Numbered from the stretch's first letter, positions 44,328 to 58,578 are shown. The stretch is 64,000 nt of DNA from Prosapia bicincta (GCA_036971475.1 JBAIZL010000002.1:233882143-233946142), one strand, 5' to 3'. Notes: a model not told the origin generated them from the sequence alone. A program made the numbers and translations.

Positions 44328-44953
44328 CTAGAAAAAAGAATCTAAATAAACCAACACTCGATATACTCCGTGATCTAGGCTTCAGATAATTTGAACTTGA
44401 CGCTACCTCGTGTCTAAAATATGCTACAATTTAAACAAATATAATAAACGCTATTGAAAATAGACTACCACTCATTCAATATACTGTGTGATCTAAGGCA
44501 GTACATAATTTGAAAAAGGCCTGACAATAACATATAATATCTCGTATCCAAAATATATATTAAACGCTAATAAAAATAAACTACCATTCAATATATTCTA
44601 TGATCTAGGCTTCAGATAATTTGAAAAAGAAATGACGCTACCTCATGTCTAAAACAAGCATCAATTTAAAAATATATATTAAGCGCTATTGAAAACAGAC
44701 TACCATTCATTCAATATACTGTGTGATCTAAGCTTTACAAAAATTGAAAAAGACTTGACATTAACATATAATATCTCGTGTCCAAAATATATATTAAACG
44801 ATAATGAAATACACCACCACTCATTCAATATAGTGTATGATCTAGGTATTACAAAAATTGAAAAATGAAGTTTGAAAATATGCTCTCCTATAAATAAACA
44901 CCCAATGTGTCATCTAGACTTAACATATTTTGAAAAAAAGAATAGTTACTTAC
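44328..44953 (-). repeat. Tandem-repeat intron, about 112-123-bp units in A-B-A-B order
   Basis: Units start at ATATACT-type words at 44,361, 44,479, 44,591, 44,714, 44,828 and, shortened, about 44,903. Types alternate: A units carry GACGCTACCTC.TGTCTAAAA, B units carry AACATATAATATCTCG.. and TCCAAAATATAT. The last, truncated unit runs into the upstream exon: the exon end and its splice donor align with the A-type core. Units were thus probably amplified from the exon-intron border. Confidence 0.8.
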
Positions 44954-45242
44954 AACGCGTGTCTAGATAGGATGTTGTGACGTAGACGCCATCTCTCGTG
45001 AATGTATGACCAGCAGATTAACGGATCACAATAGTTGATCAAAGAATAGCTCTCCTCCTGGGTTGATTGTAGAAAGTCTTCAAAACTAAATAATTTAAAT
45101 AACGGGCTTAAACAGATATCGCACCAGTTATTAGTGTCTCTAATAAATTCGAAGCAGTCCACCTCGGTTGTAGAGTACGTGTAACCGGCTCTTGTGATGT
45201 CGAAACTATCTGCCTTGCGAAGCGTCGTTATTAAGAGATATT
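44954..45242 (-). CDS. Upstream exon of the RING gene
   Basis: A 289-nt exon between a good acceptor (TTTAGTTTACAG at 45,243) and a consensus donor (GTAAGT at 44,953). It is open for 95 codons: it enters in phase 1 and leaves in phase 2. Visible features are two cysteine groups (WCDIC and CDPLICW) and a basic end (RWRLRHNILSRHA). No family is recognised. The phase does not match the next exon at 44,327 directly; one 7-nt microexon from the repeat intron would correct it (see findings). Confidence 0.55.
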
Positions 45243-45667
45243 CTGTAAACTAAAAAGTGGTGAAAAAATAGAATCATTTTTATAACTACAATTCAATTAA
45301 ATTGGTTCTGAATACACAAATTTATAAATATCGGTTGGCTAAACCTAATGTGAGATAGTACTTATTATTGTGCTCCTAGAATCGGCAGTTTCTTTAACTG
45401 ATTCACAGCACTTTACACATAAATAACTTACTTCTGTAATTTCTTCACTATCTGCCTTATTTATTCACATAGCATTTTCTAATTTCTACACATAAATAAC
45501 TAACAACTCCCACAACTATTCAACAAATTTACATCTTCTTAAACATTACTTACAACTTTGTGCCCCCCTCCCATACTACGTCTGAACTTCTCTGAAGTTC
45601 CTTAAAAAAGTATTCTTTTACCCCATTGTTTTATTTTTAAGAACCAGGATATTATCTCCACTCTTAC

Positions 45668-45734
45668 CTGTTTCGTTTAAATCGGTGATTCTCGCACAGC
45701 TTTTATAAATAGTCTTTCTCACGATACAGTGCCA
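45668..45734 (-). CDS. Candidate further upstream exon of the RING gene
   Basis: A 67-nt open segment ending at a strong donor (ACAG then GTAAGA at 45,667). Its frame ends with one base and so joins the phase-1 start of the 45,242 exon to make an intact Glu codon (ITDLNET-E-YLLITT). No in-frame ATG is present and the acceptor is weak. A TATA-like TTTATAAAA lies inside (45,710-45,702), so it may instead be promoter plus 5' UTR. Confidence 0.25.
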
Positions 45735-46764
45735 CTATCCCAGGTTATTTTGGTCACTTGGAATTAATTTTTCAATAGGTTTCCCACGGCTATACTGTTT
45801 TATTTCTACCCTATAGCCTATATACCCTATATAGAAATAAAACAATGGTTAAGCCCTGTTTGATGGTACTTTAGTTAACTAACCTAGATCACTCCTTTCC
45901 TAATACCTCTATAGATTATTGTTATTTAGGATATTAAATAAAATTATACTAAATGTCTCATGCGTTTATGTTGTAATATATATATATATACGAGTGTTAT
46001 GGGATTAATTTACCTTGGAGAAGATACTGGGAATAAACATAAGAGTAAAATACCGCCAAAAGTGAAATGATAATTCTTATTTTAAATTGGTCTAAGACAA
46101 TACTATTTTAAAAGTAAATATAAAATAGACAACTAAGTCAGTTGCTGCGAGATTCGTTGCATAATTAAAATAATTGCATTATAAATGCAACACCAATTAA
46201 CTACATATGGTTTTATTAAGTTATATTACAGTGCTAATACGACTAGCATACAATACTCGTATAAACCTATTACTAGTTAAACTTATATTGGATTCGTATA
46301 TAACCCTCCACAATAACACAAACAATTACAATTTATATATAAACCATAATGAAAACCAAACCAAAGGTACACAGTTTTAAAAAACATCAAAAATAAACAT
46401 CGTCCTAAAGTTTAACGCTAAAAATCACAATTAAATAATTATTTAATTTTTAAAATTTGTTTAGAAATAACAAACAGAAAATAAACAAAATCCATTTGTA
46501 TAGGTTTTCTAATTTTGGTTTGATTTCCCATTTGTAAACATGTTTGTGGTTTTATGAAAACGTGTATTTCTAAATTTAATATATTTACTTTGGTTTTTGT
46601 AATACAAGTTTCCTTATGTATATGATTCTAGTAAATGTGATTATTATTACCTAACAAGTATTAATATGACTAACACTGCCTAAAACAGTTATGTTTTATC
46701 AGGTGAAATTAAATCAATTATAGTAATGGGGTAAAAATCTATAGAGAGAGGGACTAGTTTCTAA

Positions 46765-46852
<88 letters not shown>

Positions 46853-47599
46853 ATATTTTTTATATAAAATTTCTGTAGAAATGACGGTTTACAGTAAAAC
46901 GATTATTATACTATTTTCAGATGTTGACTAAGCAATACTTGACAACAGATAAACAAATGAGATAGAGAATATTCAACATTTTAAACCTTTAGGTCAACTC
47001 TTTAACAACAGCACTATTTTAAAATTGCATATTGCTACATGAACCCAGTTCGAAAGGGCTCAATTGTAACCCAATATTACAAGTGGAAATAGTGTTTATT
47101 AATTGTAACATTATTAAGAAAAGAATTCTACGTTCGTTTAAGAAGAGGTAAGTCGTGGATTTGGTTGCTAATGGAGGTTGACGATACTTTTATGACATTA
47201 AATAAAAGAAAGATTTGTAATTCTGATTATGGTTATACTTCTACCTGTTTTTATTGTGAATCGTACCAATGCAATCTATGATTTTACATTAAGTGGCCAT
47301 GAAGACATTTTCTTTGATTTCACAAAAAGACATATTTGTGTTTGACTATATAATTTTACCGTCATATTGAAAATGTTTTAGAACTAAAAAATAAACTAAG
47401 ATGTAAAATGGTTTTATTATGAAAACTAATTGAAAATTTATTACTGTTTCAGATAGTATCTTTCAAGTAATCATTATTCCAGATGATATTAAACTATATT
47501 AAACTTTTCAAAATAGTTTTTTAGTAATGCTATATTAGCAAAATATCAACCCAAAGTAGTTTTTATTGATAAAATGGAAATGGTCTTATACTTGGTGTT
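45735..47599. other. AT-rich stretch, upstream flank of the RING gene
   Basis: Contains another possible microexon border (TTATTCCCAG...CCAAG then GTAAAT, about 46,010-46,035, minus strand) and a TA array at 46,764-46,848. No open frame of note. Confidence 0.45.
46764..46848. repeat. (TA)n microsatellite
   Basis: About 85 bp of AT with one CATA interruption. Confidence 0.96.
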
Positions 47600-47993
47600 T
47601 GGTAACAATACTTTCGGAGGACCAAAAATTATTATAATTATATAAATTAATAGTTTGTACTTACGTGAACCGTGGAATACACACTTATCACACTCGCGTA
47701 TTAAATAAGCGATTTCTGGCCAGAAAACTTGTTCGTATTCCACGCACTGGTCACATTCGGTATAAAAATTAATAAAATAGTTACATTCACGTATTCTAGT
47801 ACCTAAGGTACGGAGATTGAAAAGTATATTAGTATACTAGAACGTAGGGGATCGATCTACACTCCCGAAAGGTCTAACTTGCTCTGCAAGTTCAAACGGC
47901 AGAACCAACCTTATCACGGGTGAGCTTTGTCTGACTTTGGCGGCGGGTTTAAAATAAAGGAAATGAGTCTATATTAATTTTAAGTACGTAACA
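47600..47993 (-). mobile_element. Solo LTR of the BEL/Pao element found at 58-64 kb
   Basis: 394 bp, matching the LTR at 58,184-58,578 along its full length at what looks like over 90% identity. In element orientation it starts TGTTACG and ends TTGTTACCA. Flanks are CTTGGTGTT on the left and CTTGGAGTT on the right, an imperfect 9-bp direct repeat. No internal element sequence is attached, so it arose by LTR-LTR recombination or incomplete insertion. Confidence 0.92.
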
Positions 47994-48746
47994 CTTGGAG
48001 TTATATATTCGTCTTAAAAACTCTTTGTCACGATATGCATTTCATATTTAACAACCTTTACGTAAAGTTCATGAAGTACATTAACTCTGCAATACAACGA
48101 TTATCTTTGTCTCTAGTACTGTTTTTACCTCAATTATCCTGCATATTGAATGTAACTTATTGAATAACCAATGAACTCTATCTAACTTTGCAGTCTGCAT
48201 TATGAGTTTAGAAATTAAAAATTTACCAATATGGTTGCTATGTTGGCGTAGGAAGTTCCTCGATGCCGTTAAATTACACTAATCGGAGAATCCAGAACAG
48301 TGAGAGGTTGCACAATAAATACTTCCCTACATTATACTGTTTTTCATGACAAAAAATATATCTTAGTGTTACATGGAACTGAAAGGGTAAGTGTAAGTTG
48401 GGAAATCGTGGAATCGCTGCTGTTGGTCATATACTTCTTTTTGTTCTGGTAAATAAGTTTTTCTACTTCTTATTTCGTATTTGCATAAAACTGTTCTACA
48501 CAAATATATAACAATACATACAAAACATTGTCTTATACAGTGATAAGTAATAATATGTTATAAATATGTATAAAAATAAAATGCACAGAGACAAACAGTG
48601 AAACAAATATATGCATAGTTAAATATAAAATAAAGGGAGTGGATAGTAACAAAACACATAGATACTTTAAAACACTTAAGATAATGTAAGCCAAGATGAA
48701 ATCATGACAACTAAACATTCATGGAGAAAGTTTAACAGATACTGAC

Positions 48747-48748
<2 letters not shown>
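47994..48748. other. AT-rich stretch without a gene
   Basis: Nothing recognisable between the solo LTR and the TA/CA array. Confidence 0.5.
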
Positions 48749-48804
<56 letters not shown>

Positions 48805-48838
48805 GCACACACCCACTCACACACACACACACACACAT
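48749..48838. repeat. (TA)n then (CA)n microsatellite
   Basis: About 55 bp of TA followed by about 34 bp of imperfect CA, just 3' of the piggyBac relic. Confidence 0.96.
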
Positions 48839-48889
48839 AATGTATTAAATAAATAAACAAATATGTATATATATACTATGAACTACATA

Positions 48890-50208
48890 TGAATTCTCAA
48901 ATGCAATTTCTATTAGCCCCAAAATAAACTGTGCCACCATTTCCTATATTTACGATTAAGACGATGCACTGTTCTTAGCCGATGTGACATGTCTACTCCA
49001 CCCTTCAATTTGTTGTAGTCAGTGACTACAACAGAGCATGAAACATCAATTTCTCTTCTACATACAGTGATAATTTCAGATCAATGATGATTTGAAGCAA
49101 ATGTGACTATCTTAGTATCTTTCCATTTATGAAAACCGAGTTCTGTATTTGAAATTCTATGATTACTGGTAACACGTTCGAGTCTTTTTATCTTCAATCA
49201 TGTTTTGAGGAATTTCTTTTCTATTTATTCATATAGTGGAAAAAGCAAATGTATTTTTAATCCGAAGCCTTTCCAGTAGGAATATTGAACTAAAATCGTT
49301 ATCAACAAATATCATTCTTCCTTTCCCCCATTCTTTCTGTGTCAGGTATAGGACAACACGTTTCCTAAGGGAGTGGTTTCAAATACACTCTCTAGAATTT
49401 CATCCTTCCCTTGATACATTCTGAATGTGTTTACATAGCCCTTTATATCTGCCATAATCCATATTTTGAGTGCGGGTTTTACAGGTTTTTTTGGATAATA
49501 TTGCTTCATGGTGGAATGAACTTTACCAATTACCATGGTTTCATAAACACCCAAATGCCTGGATAACATCCTATGCACCCTGGAAGGTTTTATTCAAAAT
49601 GTTGATCATTGGTCTTATCTTATAAACTCTGTCTATATTATTCGTTGGTATACTGGCAATATCGTTGACAAGTTACTCGAAATCGGCGCAAATCAATTTC
49701 GAGCCATAGCATTTGCTATTGCTATTGTAGAGATAAAAAATACACCTGTTACTGTATTATAGTGCCCAAACATATTTATATTGATCCCCTCAGGAGCATT
49801 AAAATCGCATATAATTGTGGATTTTTTTACTTTCCTACATTTTCTAGTAACGTCATCCACTTTTCTTGATGTAGAGGGTTGTTGGTCTATTGCACTAGAA
49901 CGAATGGTTTCAATGTTACAAATAGGCCTACTATCCTCTTAATTTTCAGTATTGGTTATTTGGTGCTGATAAGAGTTAGGCCTGTCATTTGATTGGCTTT
50001 CCTTATCATCAGGTGAACTTTGTCTTATCCTTATCATTACTGAAAACTATATCAAACATTTTAGTTTCATTAGATCTGATAGTATTTTGTTCACCAACAT
50101 TGTTTCCCTCAGACTCTTCACTATCTTCTATATTAGCATTAGTATTATTCATATTTTATAATCATCTTTTACAAGACATTTTAAAATTTCCTCATCAGCA
50201 CACGCCAT
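48890..50208 (-). pseudogene. piggyBac-family transposase relic
   Basis: Read on the minus strand from an ATG at 50,208 (MACADEEILK), the order is: an acidic, Asn/Glu/Ser-rich N-terminal region with an early stop near 50,155, a scrambled middle, a DDE-domain segment at 49,578-49,342 (KQYYPKKPVKPALKIWIMAD then GYVNTFRMYQGKD), and a C-terminal core at about 49,030-48,900 (DYNKLKGGVDMSH, then YRKWWHSLF). These two motif groups are typical of piggyBac transposases (DDE_Tnp_1_7). At least ten stops or frameshifts break it. I did not find a terminal inverted repeat or TTAA target duplications; the C-terminal Cys-rich finger is also not seen. Confidence 0.85.
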
Positions 50209-50699
50209 GGTGAAGTAAATATATGAAAAATCGTTTCAAGTAACATCAAGATCAAATTTCACTAGCACTAAAAAACAGCTGTTAGTAGGTTATATCTCTT
50301 CCTTCCATGTACACTAAGTGGGCCGACGGTACTGCTGAGTAAATTTCAAATACATCTCATTAAAATATAAACTACTAACTATTTTCAAATAAAAACCATT
50401 TTAACTTAAATGGAATAATATATACTTCTATAAAAATCATAATATGCATTCTCCACTAGCCAGAAAGTTATGTTTAAAGATGTTAACATTCACTTTGTAA
50501 CGGTCTGTATAACAAGTCTGTATAATGAAGTTCAGCAAAGAGTAATTCATTTTTGCCAATAAAAGATTCTTAATTTCCTTAAAGTTGAGATGATACTGAA
50601 TCGTACCGACGGGATTTAAAGAATTAGAATATACGCTACAGTTATTTATAAGCAGAAATAGAATTTGGTACCTACAAGTATATATAATAAATAAATAAA

Positions 50700-50702
50700 T
50701 AA

Positions 50703-50745
<43 letters not shown>
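50700..50745. repeat. (TA)n microsatellite
   Basis: About 36 bp of alternating AT following AAAT repeats (50,685-50,707). Confidence 0.95.
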
Positions 50746-50750
<5 letters not shown>

Positions 50751-50762
50751 ATTAATTACCTT

Positions 50763-50925
50763 ATTATTATATATATTTAGAGGGTCCGAGCAAATAATAG
50801 AGATATATTAGTGATAACGTATTTAAAAATATGTATATATATATTTTATATATACATATTTTTAAATATGTTATCAATGACATATCTCTATTAATTGCTC
50901 GGACCCTCTAAATATATATAATATT
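50763..50925. mobile_element. MITE-like near-perfect palindrome
   Basis: Two arms of about 78 bp face each other around 50,844. The left arm includes TTTAGAGGGTCCGAGCAA and AATAGAGATAT; the right arm contains the complement in reverse order, with only a few mismatches. It has no coding capacity. The small size, long inverted arms and TA-rich flanks fit a TA-targeting MITE (Tc1/mariner type), though no second copy is in the window. Confidence 0.75.
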
Positions 50926-50943
50926 AAGTTAGTTAAATGTATT

Positions 50944-52479
<1,536 letters not shown>

Positions 52480-52925
52480 TTGATAATAATACAAAAATGG
52501 TTATATGTGAACATTTTAATCATTATTTAAAACTACAAGAAATATTTAAACTTCAAATTTGTGGACGGTGTGTTATAATTACTAATTAGGTATTAAATGT
52601 TTCCAAATGGATTTAATCCATCAAACATCCTTTTCATATTTGTTTTAGACCACCTTTGTGTAACAACTAAACTTGTAAGTTAGGAAAACAACAATCACTG
52701 TATTAAGTGAAAATATTATTTAAATTTAAAAAAAAGCATATTAAAATTTCAAGATTGTGAAACAGTGTCAGGATATATGTCGCATAATGTTCCTAGAGTT
52801 TCCCAAGGGATTTAATCCATCACAGCCAATGCACTGCAATAATTCCTGTGCCACATATTGCACTAGCACAGATTTGTATTACACCATGTGTGTGTAACTA
52901 TGTAACTTGTAGACTCCAAGGATAT
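52480..52925 (+). repeat. Diverged tandem duplication, about 200-bp unit
   Basis: Two successive segments share GTTTCC.AA.GGATTTAATCCATCA, then TTTGT.TTA.ACCA followed by TGTGTAAC and AACTTGTA. The first set is near 52,600-52,680 and the second near 52,797-52,912. The copies differ by several indels. Confidence 0.6.
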
Positions 52926-53184
52926 TCTCCACGGCAAGGAGAACATAATCGAAAAATAATTTTTTTTTAATTGAATGATCTTGGTCCCTCAATTAAAAAT
53001 CCTGTTTATATTGAATGACACTATATTATTTCCCATTATTTATTTTAACTTATTCTTCAACACTCTTACTAGTTATATAGTTTTGAGGCATTGAATTATT
53101 TCAAAAAACATGTCTTAAATACTTTGATAACTCTCACTACAGATCTCTTAAATTTACAATTTGTTTAAGTTTTATTTTGTAATT

Positions 53185-53225
53185 TATATATATATATGTG
53201 TGTGTGTGTGGGTGTGTGTCTGTGT
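53185..53225. repeat. (TA)n then (GT)n microsatellite
   Basis: Short imperfect TA and GT tract. Confidence 0.9.
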
Positions 53226-56200
53226 ACGTGAGGTTTACCTCGCATAACCTATTTACTATCCATCACTAATATATCGTAATCGCTGTTCGATAACTCGCAT
53301 GGTTTATAAATAAGTATTTATGACGAAATAATCAACAAAACCACAACTTGCTCATTCTGGATATATAATTAAGGATTAGATTGTGAATTTATTTGCGCTA
53401 TAAGATATGCTTGATTTATTAACATTTACACAATGAAATAATGCGTATAATAGGATTGTAAGAGATAGCTCTCATCTAATCCATTACGGAAGGAATAAAT
53501 TATTGCTCTACTCTACCTTGCCGACGTGACGCTGTTCCACTTTATTATTAATTTTGTCGGTTTTTTGATAGTACGAGAAACTATACTAGTTGGTTTTGTA
53601 ATTTTTGCTTTTTATTGAGCAAAGTTTATTATTAAAGGTTTAGTGATAAAAATAACACTAAACAGGAATGATTATTAGAGATGTTATCGGGTGATCTTAG
53701 ATATACTTTGTATGGTATTTCCTAACCTCTGATTACATTATGATTATTATTACATCTAGTTTTTTCAGGACAGCTAAACGTATGTTTTCGTTATACCAAA
53801 AGCAGTCATTTATTTATTTATGTACTTAGTTAGCATGATCAACTGAAAATAAAACTCTCGTGTCAAACGATTTTAAAAATTGCAACTCTATATAAGGTGA
53901 TGCCATTCTGTAATGGCTAGCATTTGTATCTAGTCAAAAGAAAATCAATATAACTGATTAACGTTGCATCGGTACATGCGTATATGACTAACTTCCCTTG
54001 AGTAGAGACGTTTTATCTCGGAAAATGGTTTCACAAATTTGTTGCTTCCAGAATATTGCAGCTTATTGTAAGCTGTTTCACTGTAATAGTTGTTACGTTG
54101 CTTAGCATTCGTGCCTAGACAATGCTTGAACCAATCCAATGATTTTAGTTATGTGTGCGTTGTAAAAACCTTCCAAGCTTAAAGACGAAATACTATTCCC
54201 TTTTAATAAATAGTTATAAATCTTACGTTTTTGTCTGATCGGTTACAACGATAAATAATGGGCAACTTATGTGACATGTACAGTGAACATATTGGTGTAA
54301 GACTCTGTACTAGATAGACTTACGGAAAACGACACATGAATTTGGCATCCCCCAATTTAGCTGGAACCTAGAGATTAGTATTTAGACTGTCATATTTGTT
54401 TAGCAAAAATTAAACAAATTTTGTAGAAGTCAAATCATTGAGTTATATATTCACACCTGAAATCAACAGTACTACCGGTTCCTCACTCCGAAACTTCAAA
54501 AGTTCTAGAACCACCGGAAAATGTTGTTATGAACGAAGATTAAGAAAGTAAGCAATACAGTTTGCATAAAGGCTTCATAAATGCAAAGATAGCATTCAAT
54601 AATGGAATTTAAAACTTTCCAGGATCTATCATAGCTTAAATTTATCTCGATCCTATGAATAATCTAATAAATTCGTCTGAAAAAATTAGATGCAAGTCGT
54701 CTTAAAAAATTCACTTCCCAATTAACACTTGGCCTTTTCCCCACCTAACTCTGGAACCGTTTTGATAAATACGGCGAGCATTGCACCACGAAATGTTTCA
54801 CATGGTAAAACTGTACCAAGATAAATTCAGCATCATGTTTCAAATTTCACCAGATTCTAAATATGCTAGAACAAGTGTTGTTTACTTACAACTAGACTAG
54901 AACTGTGAATATTTTAAAAATTTTTACTCTCAGAAAAATATTTATTACCGATAGACTTAACTTGCCTTGTATACATTGCCCATACCAAATTCCATTAAAG
55001 AATAATAAAAACACATTTTTTCCAGACAACTAACATAATTTAAACCTGTTTTCATATTTGGTCATAGAATCAGAGTATAATATAGATATATTTTTCTGAA
55101 TACGTACTATCTCCTAGAATATTTAAGGACGTTGAATCTCGCTTTCAACCTTTTTATAATAATTTTGATTTTATTTTTTTAACAAGACCATGCCTACACA
55201 AATTCTAAAAGCGCCCTAGAGGGGTTATGAATTTTTGCTAGAGGAATATATATAAAAGAAGCAAAATACAACTTGAATATGTTATAGTTTTTCTAATAAA
55301 TGTTAAAAAAAAAACAATAAAACTCCATAATCCTAATAAATGTTTATATCGACTCAAAATAGAGATGATATACAATTGTTTATGTAAATACTTTTCTAAA
55401 GAAAAATGTCTGCGTATAAATATATATAATATGCAATGTAGGCCTACTTAAGTAAAAATGAAGCCCGAACAATTTTCGTATAAAAGAAATGAAGAGTTTG
55501 GAAATTGAGTTGAATGATGCTATGTTAATAAAGTATGTACCAATTTGTCTATTAAATTTCTTTTACGATTTAGTACTTTTTAAAATATACAGTTATCTAA
55601 ATTTGTAACAACCATAAAATCATGTTGTAACGTTAAATTTATTAGAATGTCCAGTTTACACAAAATTTTAACAGTGTAAAAGGGTAACAGATCTTAAATG
55701 AAGCTAAAAGAATAACGTCTTGATAAGGGTCTAAACACAACGGTTGTATAATAATGGAGTAAATAGAACAATAACCAGTAAACAGTGGCCTTGTTGATTT
55801 TGATTATCATATTACATCTATGTAACATTATTTCTTTGCTACTAACGTGACTCATATTTATTATCCTTAAAATAATTATGACTTGCATTTTTATTAATTG
55901 AATCTGTGTTAAGTGTATCCCTATGTGAATTATTAGGCCATAAAAAACAGTAGCATAATACCCAGTTATTAGTGTACGTAATTATTACGTAATACGTAAT
56001 ACTTTTTATTTTTGATCAAAATATCTTCAAACGTTTACTAACGTATGATTCCTATATAATATCAGTTATCTTTAAATTTAGAGTCTCGTTTACATTATTT
56101 TCACATTTCGTTCATGTTGAGAACATTTTACATATTCATCCTCAACTAAGAATAATTATAAATTTTGTTTCTTAATCATTAATGTAGTTATAAATATAAT

Positions 56201-58183
56201 AAATACAGATGTTGATAAGTAAAACCGCCTAATAATATTTTAAAATTAGAATGTATCAACTCGTTCATATTTTTTTAGTTTGTTTGAGTAAGAATTGCAA
56301 ACTTCTAATTATTTACTCCGTTAAGTTTGGTGAATCTTATTTAATCACTTTAAGAATTTTATTTAGCAAAATATCTATTAATATGGATTAATATAAAATT
56401 ATTTTTAACAATCAAAGATTCGGTTTTAATGGAATTTTTTTAGCATTATTATATTAGTTTATTTGTAATACTCATTTATCTATTTACCTTTATTTGACAA
56501 CTGTTTTTCTAGTCATTCAGCTAACTATTTGATTTTTTGAATTAGTTATATTGGTATATTTTAGGAGAGAGTATACTGGTTTATAGGTACCTAGATACAT
56601 AGTAAAGACTGATTTAAATATTTCAGTTTTCTCTTCTATCTTCATATTGATATCATTTTTTTCTATCGTTATTATTTTTAACTTTATTATATTAAAAATA
56701 TAACACCGGTTACATGTAGACTAGGCAGGAATCATCTCTTTAGCAGTTGCTTTAAACAAACATGATATCCACGGGAATATATCGTGCAGCATACTTTACG
56801 TGTTGAAGGGGATAATTAATTACCGAAATATTACTATGTAGAATCTCTAACAAGCTACTATGAGCGATACAACATGCACGAAACCAATCAATCTGTCGCT
56901 CATACGTCGTTCTTTCCAGTTTTACCGTTATCAAGTTCCCAATTCAATAGTAATGCTTGAAACACACAACGCCATAACACTACGTAAATAATTAATTCGT
57001 ATAAACACAATATATATGCATTTTCAAAATATAGCTCGGATATGTGGTAGAAACATTTTAATAGGCCCACCATTGAAGGTGTTATACTTAAGGCAACTTC
57101 ATAACTCCTCCGGCCTTAATTGAAACAAATACAATGATACTGGGACTCATCTTAGGTACGCTGAATGGCAATTTGTTCACCAATACAATGTAGCACATAT
57201 TATTACAAGGACAGTTTAGGAGATATTATTATAAAGGAGGACTTGGTAGGGCTCTATACCAGGTATTTTTCTAACTACAGTCCGTTTACTATTCAACCGC
57301 TTTCTTTGCTAATTATTATTTACAATTGTTAAACTGAATGAACATGTTAATACGTCAAACAAATTATAATATACTATAGCTTTACCATTTAGAACTTGGT
57401 TTTTGGATAGGCAAGTGTAATAATAGGTCATTTTAAGCAAATATGTGGCTTAACATATCATTTTAGTTGGTAAAAAGAAGTGTTTTACATAATTTGACTA
57501 CAATAAATGAACCTGTATATTATGAAATAAAACTAAAACTAAAAATAAATCTTCAGGTGTAATAAAATCCGTGTAGTAATTATAAGGAAATATTCATTTT
57601 TGGTAACTTTCATAGGATGTTACTTGTAAGTTGTAAACACAAGCTCTAACTATCGCTCGGTCTATAAAGAGAGTATACTGAATTTAAACTTACCTTACTG
57701 GTTTCTTAATTCCATCCAACTAGATTGTAGCCTACACCTATCCTTATTGTGCGCGATTAATATGCATTACACTGGCTCTTTTTGTATTTACCATAATGTT
57801 ATCTTTTGGTTACACTTAATTTTTAAAGAATACCTCTGATAAATATACGTTTAACTCTAGAACCAATTAATTGAATTCATTAGCGGGTCCATGTAGACGG
57901 AGAAGGTTGTAAGACTTAGGATCATGGAAGAACAATTATGTTAGAAGTAGGAGATAGAATATAGAGATGTAAACTGTTATACTTTGAAAGAGCTATGTTA
58001 TTTAGGGAAAATTGGGTAGGGAGAATAGCATGCAAAAATAAAATAACGAAAGGCGAAGGTAGATGGGGAAAGGAGGCCTTATTCGTGTATAGAACTACAA
58101 ATGGGAGGTAAATGTAGAACAAAGGCGTGACACAGGATTTACGGACCGAATTTGTATATTAAACTGAGAGTAAAGGTGTTGTA
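53226..58183. other. AT-rich stretch without a gene
   Basis: About 5 kb with no open frame above 66 codons, no repeat array and no recognised mobile-element motif. It forms the 3' flank of the BEL element. Confidence 0.55.
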
Positions 58184-58578
58184 TGGTAACAATAGTTTCG
58201 GAGGACCAATAATTATTATAATTATATAAACTAATAGTTTGTACTTACGTGCACCGTGGAATACACACTTATGACACTCGCGTATTAAATAAGCGATTTC
58301 TGGCCAGAAAACTTGTTCGTATTCCCCGCACTGATCACATTCGGTATAAACATTAATAAAATATTTACATTCACGTATTCTAGTACCTAAGGTACGGAGA
58401 TTGGAAAGTATAATGGTATATTAGAAAGTAGGGGTATCTGTCTACACTCCCGAAAGGTCTAACTTGCTCTGCTGGTTCAAACTGCAGAACCAATCTTATC
58501 ACGGGTGAGCTTGGTCTGACTTTGGCGGCGGGTTTAAAATAAAAGAAATGAGTCTATATTAATTTTAAATACGTAACA
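58184..58578 (-). repeat. 3' LTR of the BEL/Pao element
   Basis: 395 bp bounded by TGTTACG (element 5' side, at 58,578) and TTGTTACCA (at 58,184). Its limits are set by alignment to the solo LTR at 47,600-47,993. The sequence just before it in element orientation contains AAGGCCCCCGGTA rather than a clean purine tract. Confidence 0.93.

Noticed and set aside
44950..45162. Translation start at the GTG of the 70-codon frame
   Set aside because: The frame is open further upstream to a splice acceptor, so the segment is an internal exon rather than a gene start.
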